DNA of 23,972 nucleotides from DASUMP01 sp036277635 (GTDB lineage: Bacteria > Actinomycetota > Acidimicrobiia > IMCC26256 > PALSA-610): assembly GCA_036277635.1 (NCBI GenBank), contig DASUMP010000285.1:1-23972 (forward strand), read 5' to 3'. Below, piece by piece: positions 1-6,173 of this stretch. Under the pieces are notes generated by a model, which worked only from the letters and a program-made list of their open reading frames with translations, ran no database searches and had not been told where the DNA came from. Both the position numbers and the translations under genes were made by a program. The first letter of the stretch is position 1; each line of letters begins with the position of its first letter.

Positions 1-432
1 CTGGATGGCTTGGCGGACCCACCACGTCGCGTACGTCGAGAACTTGAAGCCTTTGCGCCAGTCGAATTTCTCGACCGCGTGGATCAACCCGAGGTTCCCC
101 TCCTGCACCAGGTCGAGCAGCGGGAGGCCCCGGTTCTGGTATCGCTTCGCGATCGATACCACGAGCCGCAGGTTCGCCTGCACGAAGCGCGCCCGGGCCG
201 CGTCGCCGTCACGCACTGCAGCGCGCAGCCGGGCCCGCCGAGCCCGCGTCATCGACCCGTCGTCGGTGGCGAGCTCGGCGCGCGCGACCCGTCCGGCTTC
301 GATCCGTCGCGCGAGGTCGGCTTCGTCGTCCTTGGTGAGCAGTGGGGTCCGACCGATCTCGTCCAGGTACTGGCCGACCAGGTCGCGCTCGGCGACCCGC
401 TCGTCGTCGCCCCGACGAACACGCGTCCGCAT
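1..432 (-). CDS. RNA polymerase sigma-70 family factor, partial (C-terminal part beyond window)
   Basis: The 144 visible codons are the N-terminal half of a primary-like sigma factor, which directs core RNA polymerase to promoters. Residues about 17-47 match region 1.2 (DLVGQYLDEIGRTPLLT). Residues 86-144 match region 2, including NLRLVVSIAKRY, DLVQEGNLGLIHAVEKFDW and the FSTYATWWVRQAIQ part that contacts the -10 element. The long acidic region 1.1 of housekeeping SigA/HrdB is absent, so a group 2 (SigB/HrdA-like) factor is more likely than the essential primary one. The ATG at 432 has a strong GGAGGAGG Shine-Dalgarno just upstream, which fixes the start. Regions 3 and 4 lie left of base 1. 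Family assignment is firm; the exact subgroup is inference. Confidence 0.93.
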   Translation of the reverse strand, partial: MRTRVRRGDDERVAERDLVGQYLDEIGRTPLLTKDDEADLARRIEAGRVARAELATDDGSMTRARRARLRAAVRDGDAARARFVQANLRLVVSIAKRYQNRGLPLLDLVQEGNLGLIHAVEKFDWRKGFKFSTYATWWVRQAIQ

Positions 433-448
433 CGGCCCTCCTCCATCG

Positions 449-463
449 CCCGCCTGCGGCGGG
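449..463. other. Short GC-rich inverted repeat between hydrolase and sigma gene
   Basis: CCCGCC-TGC-GGCGGG forms a perfect 6-bp stem with a 3-base loop. A second small hairpin (TCCTC-TCGG-GAGGA, 464-477) sits beside it. Both lie after the stop of the minus-strand hydrolase and just before the ribosome-binding site of the sigma factor. There is no T-tract, so a classic intrinsic terminator is not supported. They could attenuate read-through or shape the sigma leader, but chance in GC-rich DNA is quite possible. Confidence 0.25.
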
Positions 464-521
464 TCCTCTCGGGAGGAGTACGGAGCGCCCGCCCGCCTCG
501 GATGAGCGAGCGGGGCGCAGG

Positions 522-1382
522 TCAGCGGTCCGCCAGCGCGAGGATCGACGCGACCGCGCGCGGGGGATCGGCCTGCGGGCCGAAGTGGCCGGCGTCCTCC
601 CAGATCTCGAGGCGGCCGTGGGGGAGCCGTTCGACGATGCGCGCCGCGAGTCCGGGTCCGATGTCGCGGCTGCGCGCGCCGAAGGCGACGACCACGGGTG
701 GCTCGATCTCGGGGAGTGCCGCCCACGCGCCGTTGCGCGGACCCATCGCGTAGATCCGCGCTTCGATCTCGGGCGCGCACTTGAGCGCGAAGACCCCGTC
801 GCCGCGGTCGCGCAGGCCGTAGTCGACGTAGGCGCGCAGCGACTCGGGAGTCATGTCGGACAGGGGCGGCTTCGACGAGTACGCCGCGTAGGCATCCTCC
901 GGCGATGCCCACTCGTTGCGGCGCCGTCGCGCCGTGTTGCTCATCGGGTTGTCGTCGGTCGCGGCGAAGCGGGCGTCGGCGGGGAAGACGATCGGCTCGT
1001 ACGTCCAGATGCGAGCGAACGATCCGGGCATGCGGTGCTCGGCCAACAGCAGTGCCGCGCCGCCCTTCGAGTGTCCGCACACCACCGCGTCGGGGTCGCC
1101 GAGCACGCCGCAGCGTGTCGCGACGGCTACGACATCGTCGGCGAAGCCGTCCCACGAGTACTCGATGTCGGGAGCGTCGGAGTCGCCGTGACCCCGGAAG
1201 TCGAACGACACCACTCGCCGCCCCGCGCCGACGAGCCCGGCGGCGACGGGGGCCCACACACGGCCGTGGAACCCGGTCGGGTGGGCGAGCAGCACGACCG
1301 GCCCGTCGCCACCCCACTCGTGCACCACGAGCGAGACGTCGCCCGCGTCGACGCGCGACGAGCGAGGTTCGATCGGCATCAC
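522..1382 (-). CDS. Alpha/beta hydrolase fold protein
   Basis: This 286-residue protein has the full alpha/beta-hydrolase catalytic set. The nucleophile elbow is GHSKGG with Ser105, the acid is probably Asp240 (GARSRD) and the base His266 (DAGHFGP). The oxyanion strand is LLAHPTGF near residues 31-38, and FDFRGHGDSD (60-69) is the usual loop before the elbow. No signal peptide is visible, so it is likely a cytosolic esterase, lipase or C-C/epoxide hydrolase; the substrate cannot be told. The start is GTG 1382 followed directly by ATG 1379, with no good Shine-Dalgarno, so either may be used. It follows the dioxygenase-like gene by 24 bases on the same strand, so co-transcription is likely. Confidence 0.88.
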   Translation of the reverse strand: MMPIEPRSSRVDAGDVSLVVHEWGGDGPVVLLAHPTGFHGRVWAPVAAGLVGAGRRVVSFDFRGHGDSDAPDIEYSWDGFADDVVAVATRCGVLGDPDAVVCGHSKGGAALLLAEHRMPGSFARIWTYEPIVFPADARFAATDDNPMSNTARRRRNEWASPEDAYAAYSSKPPLSDMTPESLRAYVDYGLRDRGDGVFALKCAPEIEARIYAMGPRNGAWAALPEIEPPVVVAFGARSRDIGPGLAARIVERLPHGRLEIWEDAGHFGPQADPPRAVASILALADR

Positions 1383-1406
1383 GACAGGGTGGAGGCGAGT
1401 CGCGCG

Positions 1407-2108
1407 CTACGGCAACTCGGACTCGATCCAGCGTTCGAGTGCGGGCGAGGTCTCGAACGACGTGATCAAGGCGTAACGCGGTGCGTGCCCGTTGTGCACG
1501 ACGACGTGCCACAACCGCTGGGTGTCGACGACGAACTGCGCACCCCGGTGCAGGGGGACGCGGATCTCGGTGGCGGGATCGGGCAGGCCGTCGGGCCCGC
1601 TCTCCATCAACAACATGTACGAATCAGGGTTGTCGGTGAGCTCCAACCACGACCGGACGACCCAGCCGTCGGTCTCGGGGTTGTACCGGTTGTTGTCGTC
1701 GCGGTGGAACGACCGCAACGCGGTGTCGTGGTCCTGGTGCTCGAGCTTGATGACCCGGCACCGACCGAAGTTCGCACCGACGCGCTCGACCCACTGCACG
1801 AGCGTTGGGCACTTCGCCGCGTTCGAGGTGAAGCGGGCGCCCTTGTCGGGCTTCTCGTCGCCCTCCTGCCAGAACCCACGGCAGTCGAGCTCGCCGTCGG
1901 CGGTCGCGATCGGCGCGAAGTTCGTGTCGCCGCCGCTCTTCCAGTCCATGTACTCGAGCGCCGTCCATTCGGACTCCGGCACGGTGAGCGCGGAGTCGCG
2001 CAGCTGCACGAACCCTCGCTCGGCGAGGGCGGCTGGACGCGGGTGCGCGCTCTCGAGCGGGATCGACACCGACCAGTGGTCGGTCGTGGGCCAGAACGTG
2101 GTGCTCAT
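1407..2108 (-). CDS. Putative Fe(II)/2-oxoglutarate-dependent oxygenase-like protein
   Basis: I do not recognise a named family, but the 233-residue protein has a pattern typical of Fe(II)/2-oxoglutarate oxygenases. H135-R-D137 (FHRDDNNRY) would give the HxD half of the metal triad, H201 (LWHVVVHN) the distal histidine, and R211 ten residues later the 2-oxoglutarate-binding arginine. The closest resemblance I can recall is to aspartyl/asparaginyl hydroxylase-like proteins. The ATG at 2108 is chosen over an upstream in-frame ATG at 2171 because GAGG lies just before it and the extra residues look non-coding. It lies between an acyl-CoA dehydrogenase and a hydrolase on one strand. The substrate is unknown, and the oxygenase call is inference from motif spacing. 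Confidence 0.6.
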   Translation of the reverse strand: MSTTFWPTTDHWSVSIPLESAHPRPAALAERGFVQLRDSALTVPESEWTALEYMDWKSGGDTNFAPIATADGELDCRGFWQEGDEKPDKGARFTSNAAKCPTLVQWVERVGANFGRCRVIKLEHQDHDTALRSFHRDDNNRYNPETDGWVVRSWLELTDNPDSYMLLMESGPDGLPDPATEIRVPLHRGAQFVVDTQRLWHVVVHNGHAPRYALITSFETSPALERWIESELP

Positions 2109-2117
2109 CGGACCTCG

Positions 2118-2123
2118 AGTGTA
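2118..2123 (-). promoter_or_regulatory. Candidate -10 element (TACACT) for the oxygenase-like gene
   Basis: Reading on the minus strand, TACACT lies 9 bases before the ATG at 2108. The same hexamer precedes the DUF4395 gene at 4366. No convincing -35 box is seen. A weak GAGG between the hexamer and the start means initiation could also be leadered. Confidence 0.3.
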
Positions 2124-2201
2124 CGGAGACCGCGCCGCGATGCCCCGCATCCCGACCCCGGAAACCGGCATTCGTGACCTTGGTCCCGAGTCGAGGGCGT
2201 C

Positions 2202-3440
2202 CTAGAAGTCGAAGCCGCCGGTGCTCGCGTAGGTGGTCTTGGTCGCGGCGTAGTCGGCGCGCAGGTTGCGGGCGATCTGGCTCTGGTGCACCTCGTCGGC
2301 GCCGTCGACGAGACGCGCCGAACGCGCGTGACGCAGCATCGACTCGAGCGGGGTGTCGGTGGAGTAACCGAGCGCGCCGTGCACCTGGATCGCGCGATCG
2401 ACGACGCGCCACAACGTGTTCGCGACGTGGTGCTTCGCGTACGACACCTCTTGGCGGAACGGCTGCTGGTGCTCGATCTTGTACGCGGCGTGCAAGACCA
2501 TCAGCTTCGCGGCGTAGAGCTCCATCGCGGAGTCGGCGATCATCCACTGGATCGCTTGCTTGTCGGCGAGCGGCGCGCCGTGCAGCTGTCGGTTCTCCGC
2601 GCGCTCCAGCATCATCTCGAGGGCCCGTTCGATCTGGCCGATCCACCGCATGCAGTGCGCGAGGCGCGCGGGACCGAGGCGGGCCTGGCCGAGCATGTGT
2701 CCGTTGCCGCGCCCACCGAGCAGCTGGCTCTCGTGGACGCGCAGGTCGGTGATCGCGATCTCGCAGTGGTTGCCCTGGCCCGCCATCGTGTCGATGTCGC
2801 GCACGATCTCCCAGCCGTCGTTCGGAAGATCGACGATGAACGCAGAGTTCGTCGCCTGGGGCGGATCGGCGTCGGGGTCGGTCTTCGCGATCAGGATCGC
2901 GAACTTCGCGCCCTTCGCCCCGCTGATGAACCATTTGTGGCCGTTGATGACGTAGCTGTCGCCGTCTTGGACCGCCATGGTGCGGATGCCGGTCGGGTCG
3001 GAGCCGGGGACTTCGGGCTCGGTCATCGCGAAGCACGAGCGCAGTCGGCCCTCGCACAGCGGCCGCAGGTAGCGCTCCTTCTGGTCGTCGTCGCCGTGGT
3101 GCAACAGCGTGTGCATGTTGCCTTCGTCGGGCGCCTGCGCGTTGAGGATGAAGGGTCCGAGTCGCGTCCGCGCCGACTCGGCGGAGACGAACGCCATCGC
3201 GGTCGGACCGAGACCGAGCCCGCCGTACTCCGCGGGCATGTGGGGGAGGAAGACGCCCCACTCGTGGGCGGCGGCGCGGCCGTCGATGATCAGCTGGATC
3301 AGCTCGTCGCGGGGCCAGCCCTCGTGACCGTGCTTGCGATCGAGCTCCTCCTCCCGCGGCCGCACGACCGTGTCCATGAACTCACGGACCTTCGCGCGGA
3401 TTTCCTCGACATCGGGGGGGAGGGTGAAATCGATCGTCAT
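2202..3440 (-). CDS. Acyl-CoA dehydrogenase
   Basis: This FAD-dependent enzyme introduces the alpha-beta double bond into an acyl-CoA and passes electrons to ETF. At 412 residues it is the normal family length. The N-terminal helical domain is residues 1-130. The FAD/substrate signature is CFAMTEPEVPGSDPTGIRT (about 137-155), followed by the beta domain and the C-terminal helical domain. The C-terminal signature has IQVHGALGYS and LVDGADEVHQSQIAR, where Asp379 aligns with the usual catalytic Glu, as in the ACAD10/11-like branch. The start is ATG 3440 without a Shine-Dalgarno; a promoter-like -35/-10 pair ends 7 bases upstream. The etfBA genes in the same window are natural electron partners. 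Chain-length or branched/sterol specificity cannot be read from the sequence. Confidence 0.95.
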   Translation of the reverse strand: MTIDFTLPPDVEEIRAKVREFMDTVVRPREEELDRKHGHEGWPRDELIQLIIDGRAAAHEWGVFLPHMPAEYGGLGLGPTAMAFVSAESARTRLGPFILNAQAPDEGNMHTLLHHGDDDQKERYLRPLCEGRLRSCFAMTEPEVPGSDPTGIRTMAVQDGDSYVINGHKWFISGAKGAKFAILIAKTDPDADPPQATNSAFIVDLPNDGWEIVRDIDTMAGQGNHCEIAITDLRVHESQLLGGRGNGHMLGQARLGPARLAHCMRWIGQIERALEMMLERAENRQLHGAPLADKQAIQWMIADSAMELYAAKLMVLHAAYKIEHQQPFRQEVSYAKHHVANTLWRVVDRAIQVHGALGYSTDTPLESMLRHARSARLVDGADEVHQSQIARNLRADYAATKTTYASTGGFDF

Positions 3441-3447
3441 GACGGCC

Positions 3448-3477
3448 AGTGTCGGCGCGTCGCGCGCGAAGGGTCAA
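3448..3477 (-). promoter_or_regulatory. Candidate promoter for the acyl-CoA dehydrogenase gene
   Basis: On the minus strand, TTGACC (3477-3472), an 18-base spacer and GACACT (3453-3448) are followed by 7 bases and the ATG at 3440. The -35 box matches TTGACA at five of six positions; the -10 box is weak. The spacing would place the transcript start at or next to the ATG, giving a leaderless mRNA, which agrees with the missing Shine-Dalgarno. Confidence 0.45.
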
Positions 3478-3508
3478 GGCGAAGGTCCGGTCGAGACTCC
3501 GATTCAGC

Positions 3509-4306
3509 TCAGTCGGTGCGCAGCCGGTAGTGGTACGAGTACGCGTGGCGGAACCCCAGGACCTCGTAGAGCGCACGCGCGCCCGCGTTGTCCTGTTCCA
3601 CTTGCAGGTAGGCCCGGCGGATCCCGCGGGCGGCGGCCGCACCGGCGAGCGCGCGCACGACGGCGCTCGCGACGCCGTGGCGGCGGTGGGCAGGAGCGGT
3701 CGCCATCCCGAACACGCCGAGCCAGCCGCGCTCGAACACGCCGAGACCGAGGCCGGCGACGGCGTCGCCGCGGTGGGCGGCGGCGGTCACCGACTCGAGC
3801 GGGAGATCGTGCACGAGGCGCGCCCAGGCCTCGGCGCGGGTGGCCGCGATCGGATCGGCGGCGCGCGAGAAGTCGGCGAGCCAGGGTGTCGGCAGCGCGT
3901 CGGCGACCTCGGCGCGCGGCTCGGGCTCGTCGAGGCGGCCGACCGCTTCCGCGTTCGTGAGCACCACGCGCACGTCGGCCACGAGCACGTCGACGGGCGC
4001 CTCGGTGCGATAGCCGCGGGCCGCGAGCGCGGGGTCGAGTCCGGTGGGCCGGCCGATCGGTGTGACCTGGACGCGCGCCGGCGCGCCGAAGTGGTCGTAG
4101 AACGCTTCCAGCTCGTCGCAGCGCGCCCCGAGCTCCTTGGTCGTGAGCGCCGAGGGCCCACCGGTCGCCAGCGCACAGTTCGAGCGCCGGAAGGGCACGG
4201 CGGGCGCGTAGCGCAGCACCCACCCGTCGAGCATGCGCACCGGACCCGCGATGGTGGCGTTCGCCGCCAGCTCGTCGAGGAGCCGGATCCGCGCGTCGTC
4301 GGTCAC
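3509..4306 (-). CDS. GNAT-family N-acetyltransferase
   Basis: This 265-residue protein should transfer an acetyl group from acetyl-CoA to an amine. The catalytic GNAT fold is in the C-terminal half. Motif A is GMATAPAHRRHGVASAVVRAL (about 200-220), with R208-R-H-G-V-A as the pyrophosphate-binding loop. Motif B is VEQDNAGARALYEVLGF (about 236-252), with Asn240 and Tyr247 in the usual places. The N-terminal 150 residues are divergent and may be a degenerate second GNAT domain. The start is GTG 4306. GAGAAT lies 7 bases upstream and no Shine-Dalgarno is seen. It is divergent from the DUF4395 gene. The substrate is unknown. Confidence 0.88.
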   Translation of the reverse strand: MTDDARIRLLDELAANATIAGPVRMLDGWVLRYAPAVPFRRSNCALATGGPSALTTKELGARCDELEAFYDHFGAPARVQVTPIGRPTGLDPALAARGYRTEAPVDVLVADVRVVLTNAEAVGRLDEPEPRAEVADALPTPWLADFSRAADPIAATRAEAWARLVHDLPLESVTAAAHRGDAVAGLGLGVFERGWLGVFGMATAPAHRRHGVASAVVRALAGAAAARGIRRAYLQVEQDNAGARALYEVLGFRHAYSYHYRLRTD

Positions 4307-4313
4307 GGTCGCG

Positions 4314-4319
4314 ATTCTC
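4314..4319 (-). promoter_or_regulatory. Candidate -10 element (GAGAAT) for the GNAT gene
   Basis: On the minus strand GAGAAT lies 7 bases before the GTG at 4306. It matches TATAAT at four of six positions and fits a leaderless start. No -35 box is clear. Confidence 0.3.
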
Positions 4320-4365
4320 GCCGGGCGGACGGAGGAGCGGAATACCTGAGTGTGTCAGTCGGATT

Positions 4366-4371
4366 TACACT
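4366..4371 (+). promoter_or_regulatory. Candidate -10 element (TACACT) for the DUF4395-thioredoxin genes
   Basis: TACACT is followed by six bases (GGCACC) and then the ATG at 4378, so a transcript starting 6-7 bases after the hexamer would begin at the start codon. No Shine-Dalgarno is present, which supports a leaderless mRNA. A -35 box is not convincing. Confidence 0.45.
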
Positions 4372-4377
4372 GGCACC

Positions 4378-4830
4378 ATGCCCGCTCCCGCCTCGCCCTC
4401 TCGCCCTGCGCCGATCGATCCGCGCGGCCCGCGCTGGAACCAGGCCGTGCTCGCGACCGGCCTCGTCACCGGGTTCGTCGTCGACTGGTGGTACGTGGCG
4501 GTCGTGTTCGCGTTCGTGCTCGCGCTCGGAGCGGCGTTCGGTCCGCGCTACGGACCGGTGTTGCGCTTCTACGCCGAGATCGTCCGCCCGCGCCTCGGCC
4601 CGCCGCGCGAGCTCGAAGATCCGCGCCCGCCCCGGTTCGCGGCGACGCTCGGGGTCGTGTTCCTCACCGTCGGGTCGATCGCGTTCCTCGCCGGCGCGAG
4701 CGTGCTCGGCTGGGCCTTCGTGCTGCTGGTCGCGACGCTCGCGGGCCTGTCGGCGGTCACCGGGCTGTGCCTCGGCTGCCAGGTGTGGCTGTTCGCGGCT
4801 CGGCGGCGCAACGTCGAGCTGGTGGCGTGA
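4378..4830 (+). CDS. DUF4395 family membrane protein
   Basis: This 150-residue integral membrane protein opens with the family-typical IDPRGPRWNQ (13-22). It then has hydrophobic segments at about 23-54, 90-107 and 110-130. The conserved cysteine pair is GLCLGC, Cys131 and Cys134, at the end of the last helix. DUF4395 genes are often found beside thioredoxin-like genes, and here the next gene is one, overlapping by a single base (TGATG). That suggests a thiol relay between a membrane Cys pair and the anchored thioredoxin domain; this role is inference. The last helix is followed by a basic tail (AARRRN). Confidence 0.85.
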   Translation: MPAPASPSRPAPIDPRGPRWNQAVLATGLVTGFVVDWWYVAVVFAFVLALGAAFGPRYGPVLRFYAEIVRPRLGPPRELEDPRPPRFAATLGVVFLTVGSIAFLAGASVLGWAFVLLVATLAGLSAVTGLCLGCQVWLFAARRRNVELVA

Positions 4831-5222
4831 TGGGGATGCGACTGCTCCTGGTGCTCGCGATCGCAGCGGTCGCGCTCGGCTGGGTGATCGGCCGCCGCAA
4901 CCAGGTCGCACGCGCCGCGGCGCGTCCCGCGCCGCTCCCGGCGGTGCCGCCAGCGCTCCGCGCGGGTGCGCCGCGCACGTGGGTGATCTTCACCACGCGC
5001 TACTGCGTCTCCTGCGACCGCGTCGAGGCTCGCGTGCGGGCCGCCGAACCCGACGTGCGCGTCGTGCGCGTCGACGCGGAGCGTGAACCCCTGCTCGCCC
5101 GTTCGTTCCGGGTCCGGTCCGCCCCGACGACGGTCGTCGCCGACGAGCGCGGGGTCGTGCAGGCCCGGCTGGTCGGTGCGGACGCGGTCGACGAGTACCT
5201 GCGAGCACGCACCGCGAGCTGA
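4830..5222 (+). CDS. Membrane-anchored thioredoxin-like protein
   Basis: This 130-residue protein has one N-terminal membrane segment (about 4-20) and a proline/alanine linker, followed by a thioredoxin fold from about residue 50. The active site is YCVSC (Cys59, Cys62), and the cis-proline loop is SAPTT with Pro99. The active-site strand WVIFTT and the helix DRVEARVRAAE fit the fold. The ATG at 4830 overlaps the DUF4395 stop by one base (TGATG), pointing to coupled translation; ATG 4836 is an alternative. It probably reduces or oxidises envelope thiols together with the DUF4395 protein. The partner proteins are unknown. Confidence 0.85.
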   Translation: MGMRLLLVLAIAAVALGWVIGRRNQVARAAARPAPLPAVPPALRAGAPRTWVIFTTRYCVSCDRVEARVRAAEPDVRVVRVDAEREPLLARSFRVRSAPTTVVADERGVVQARLVGADAVDEYLRARTAS

Positions 5223-5271
5223 CGCCCTGGCCGCGACGGCGCGAGTACGCTCCCGCCGCACCGGGCGACTC

Positions 5272-5279
5272 GGGGGAGG
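5272..5279 (+). promoter_or_regulatory. Strong Shine-Dalgarno of the cyclic-nucleotide-binding gene
   Basis: GGGGGAGG ends 9 bases before the ATG at 5289 and fixes that start. Several neighbouring genes lack any such site. Confidence 0.6.
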
Positions 5280-5288
5280 CCCACGCTC

Positions 5289-5711
5289 ATGGCTCGTCAC
5301 GCGACGCTGATCGACCACCTCGCGGAAGTGCCGCTGTTCGCGTCGTGCTCCCGGCGCGACCTGCAGCGCATCGCGAAGCACGTCGAGGAGATCGAGTTCC
5401 CCGACGGCGCGGCGATCGTGGAGCAGGGACAGGCCGGCAACGCGTTCTACGTGTTGATCGAAGGCGAAGCGGTCGTGCGTCGCAATGGGCGCAAGGTCGG
5501 CGCGCTGCACGCAGGCGCGTTCTTCGGCGAGCTCGCCCTCCTCGACCCCGCGCCGCGCAATGCCGATGTCGTCGCGGTCGGGCACGCCGTGGTCGCCCGG
5601 CTGCTCGCCGGGCCGTTCCGCGCCGTGTTGCGCGACGTGCCGGCGCTGAGCGAGCGGCTGCTCGCGGGCCTGGCCCGCCGACTGCGCGAGTCCGACCGCA
5701 GCGCGTCGTAG
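5289..5711 (+). CDS. Stand-alone cyclic nucleotide-binding domain protein
   Basis: This 140-residue protein is essentially one CRP-type cyclic-nucleotide-binding domain. The N-terminal helix is LIDHLAEVPLFASCSRRDL (7-25). The beta-barrel carries the phosphate-binding cassette FFGELALLDPAPRNADVVA (about 78-96), with Gly80, Glu81 and Arg90 as expected for cNMP contact. The residue after Arg is Asn instead of the common Ser/Thr. There is no helix-turn-helix, kinase or channel domain, so it is not a transcription factor by itself. It lies 66 bases after the thioredoxin gene and may share its transcript. A sensor subunit acting on another protein is plausible but unproven. Confidence 0.85.
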   Translation: MARHATLIDHLAEVPLFASCSRRDLQRIAKHVEEIEFPDGAAIVEQGQAGNAFYVLIEGEAVVRRNGRKVGALHAGAFFGELALLDPAPRNADVVAVGHAVVARLLAGPFRAVLRDVPALSERLLAGLARRLRESDRSAS

Positions 5712-5744
5712 CCCACGACGTCGCGCGGGCCGCGCCCCGGTCGG

Positions 5745-6137
5745 CTACCCGCCGGTCTCGCAGTGTGCGCGCAGCGCGTCGAGCGACGACTGGTAGATGT
5801 TCCCGAAGACCTCGGCGAGCTCGTCGGGGACGACGGTCACCTCCCACGTGACGCGCGACCCGTCGCCGTCGTCGTGCACGACGATCTCGACCTCGTGGTG
5901 CTCGAGCGGCATGGGGCTGGCGGTGATCGAGTAGGCGAGCGTGCGGGTCGCGTCGTCGCGCCGCACGAGTCGCTCACGGATCTCCATGCCCATGGTGCCG
6001 ACGACGCGTTCGTCGCCTTCGGTGCTGCACGAGTCGATGCCCGGCATCCAGCTCGCGAGGCCGCCGAAGTCTCCGACGGTGGCCCACACCGTCGCGGGTG
6101 CGGTGGCGATCGTCGTCTGCGCGAGGTGCGTGGCCAT
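5745..6137 (-). CDS. SRPBCC family (polyketide cyclase/dehydrase-like) protein
   Basis: This 130-residue protein has the START/Bet v1-like fold pattern. The N-terminal strand and helix are TTIATAPATVWATVGDFGGLASWMPGI (8-34). Antiparallel strands follow (VVGTMGMEIRERLV, RTLAYSITASPMPLEHHEVEI, SRVTWEVTVVPDEL), then a long C-terminal helix (IYQSSLDALRAHCE). Such proteins bind hydrophobic ligands, and a few are cyclases; the ligand is unknown here. AGGAGG lies 11 bases before the ATG. It lies 36 bases after the geranylgeranyl-reductase-family gene on the same strand, so both may act on one lipid or isoprenoid pathway. Confidence 0.85.
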   Translation of the reverse strand: MATHLAQTTIATAPATVWATVGDFGGLASWMPGIDSCSTEGDERVVGTMGMEIRERLVRRDDATRTLAYSITASPMPLEHHEVEIVVHDDGDGSRVTWEVTVVPDELAEVFGNIYQSSLDALRAHCETGG

Positions 6138-6173
6138 CGGTGGTGGGTCCTCCTGGTCGGTGCGAGTGCAGCG

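Noticed and set aside
342..2177. A 611-codon open frame on the plus strand
   Set aside because: It is antisense to the hydrolase and oxygenase-like genes, has Arg/Val/Gly-rich low-information sequence and no domain. It arises from high GC at third codon positions.
2109..2201. Possible hairpins (CCGG-AAA-CCGG, GACC-TT-GGTC) as a terminator after the acyl-CoA dehydrogenase
   Set aside because: Stems are only 4 bp with no T-tract, so they are expected by chance in such GC-rich DNA.
3449..5086. A 545-codon plus-strand open frame
   Set aside because: It runs antisense to the GNAT gene and out of frame through DUF4395, with no recognisable motif.
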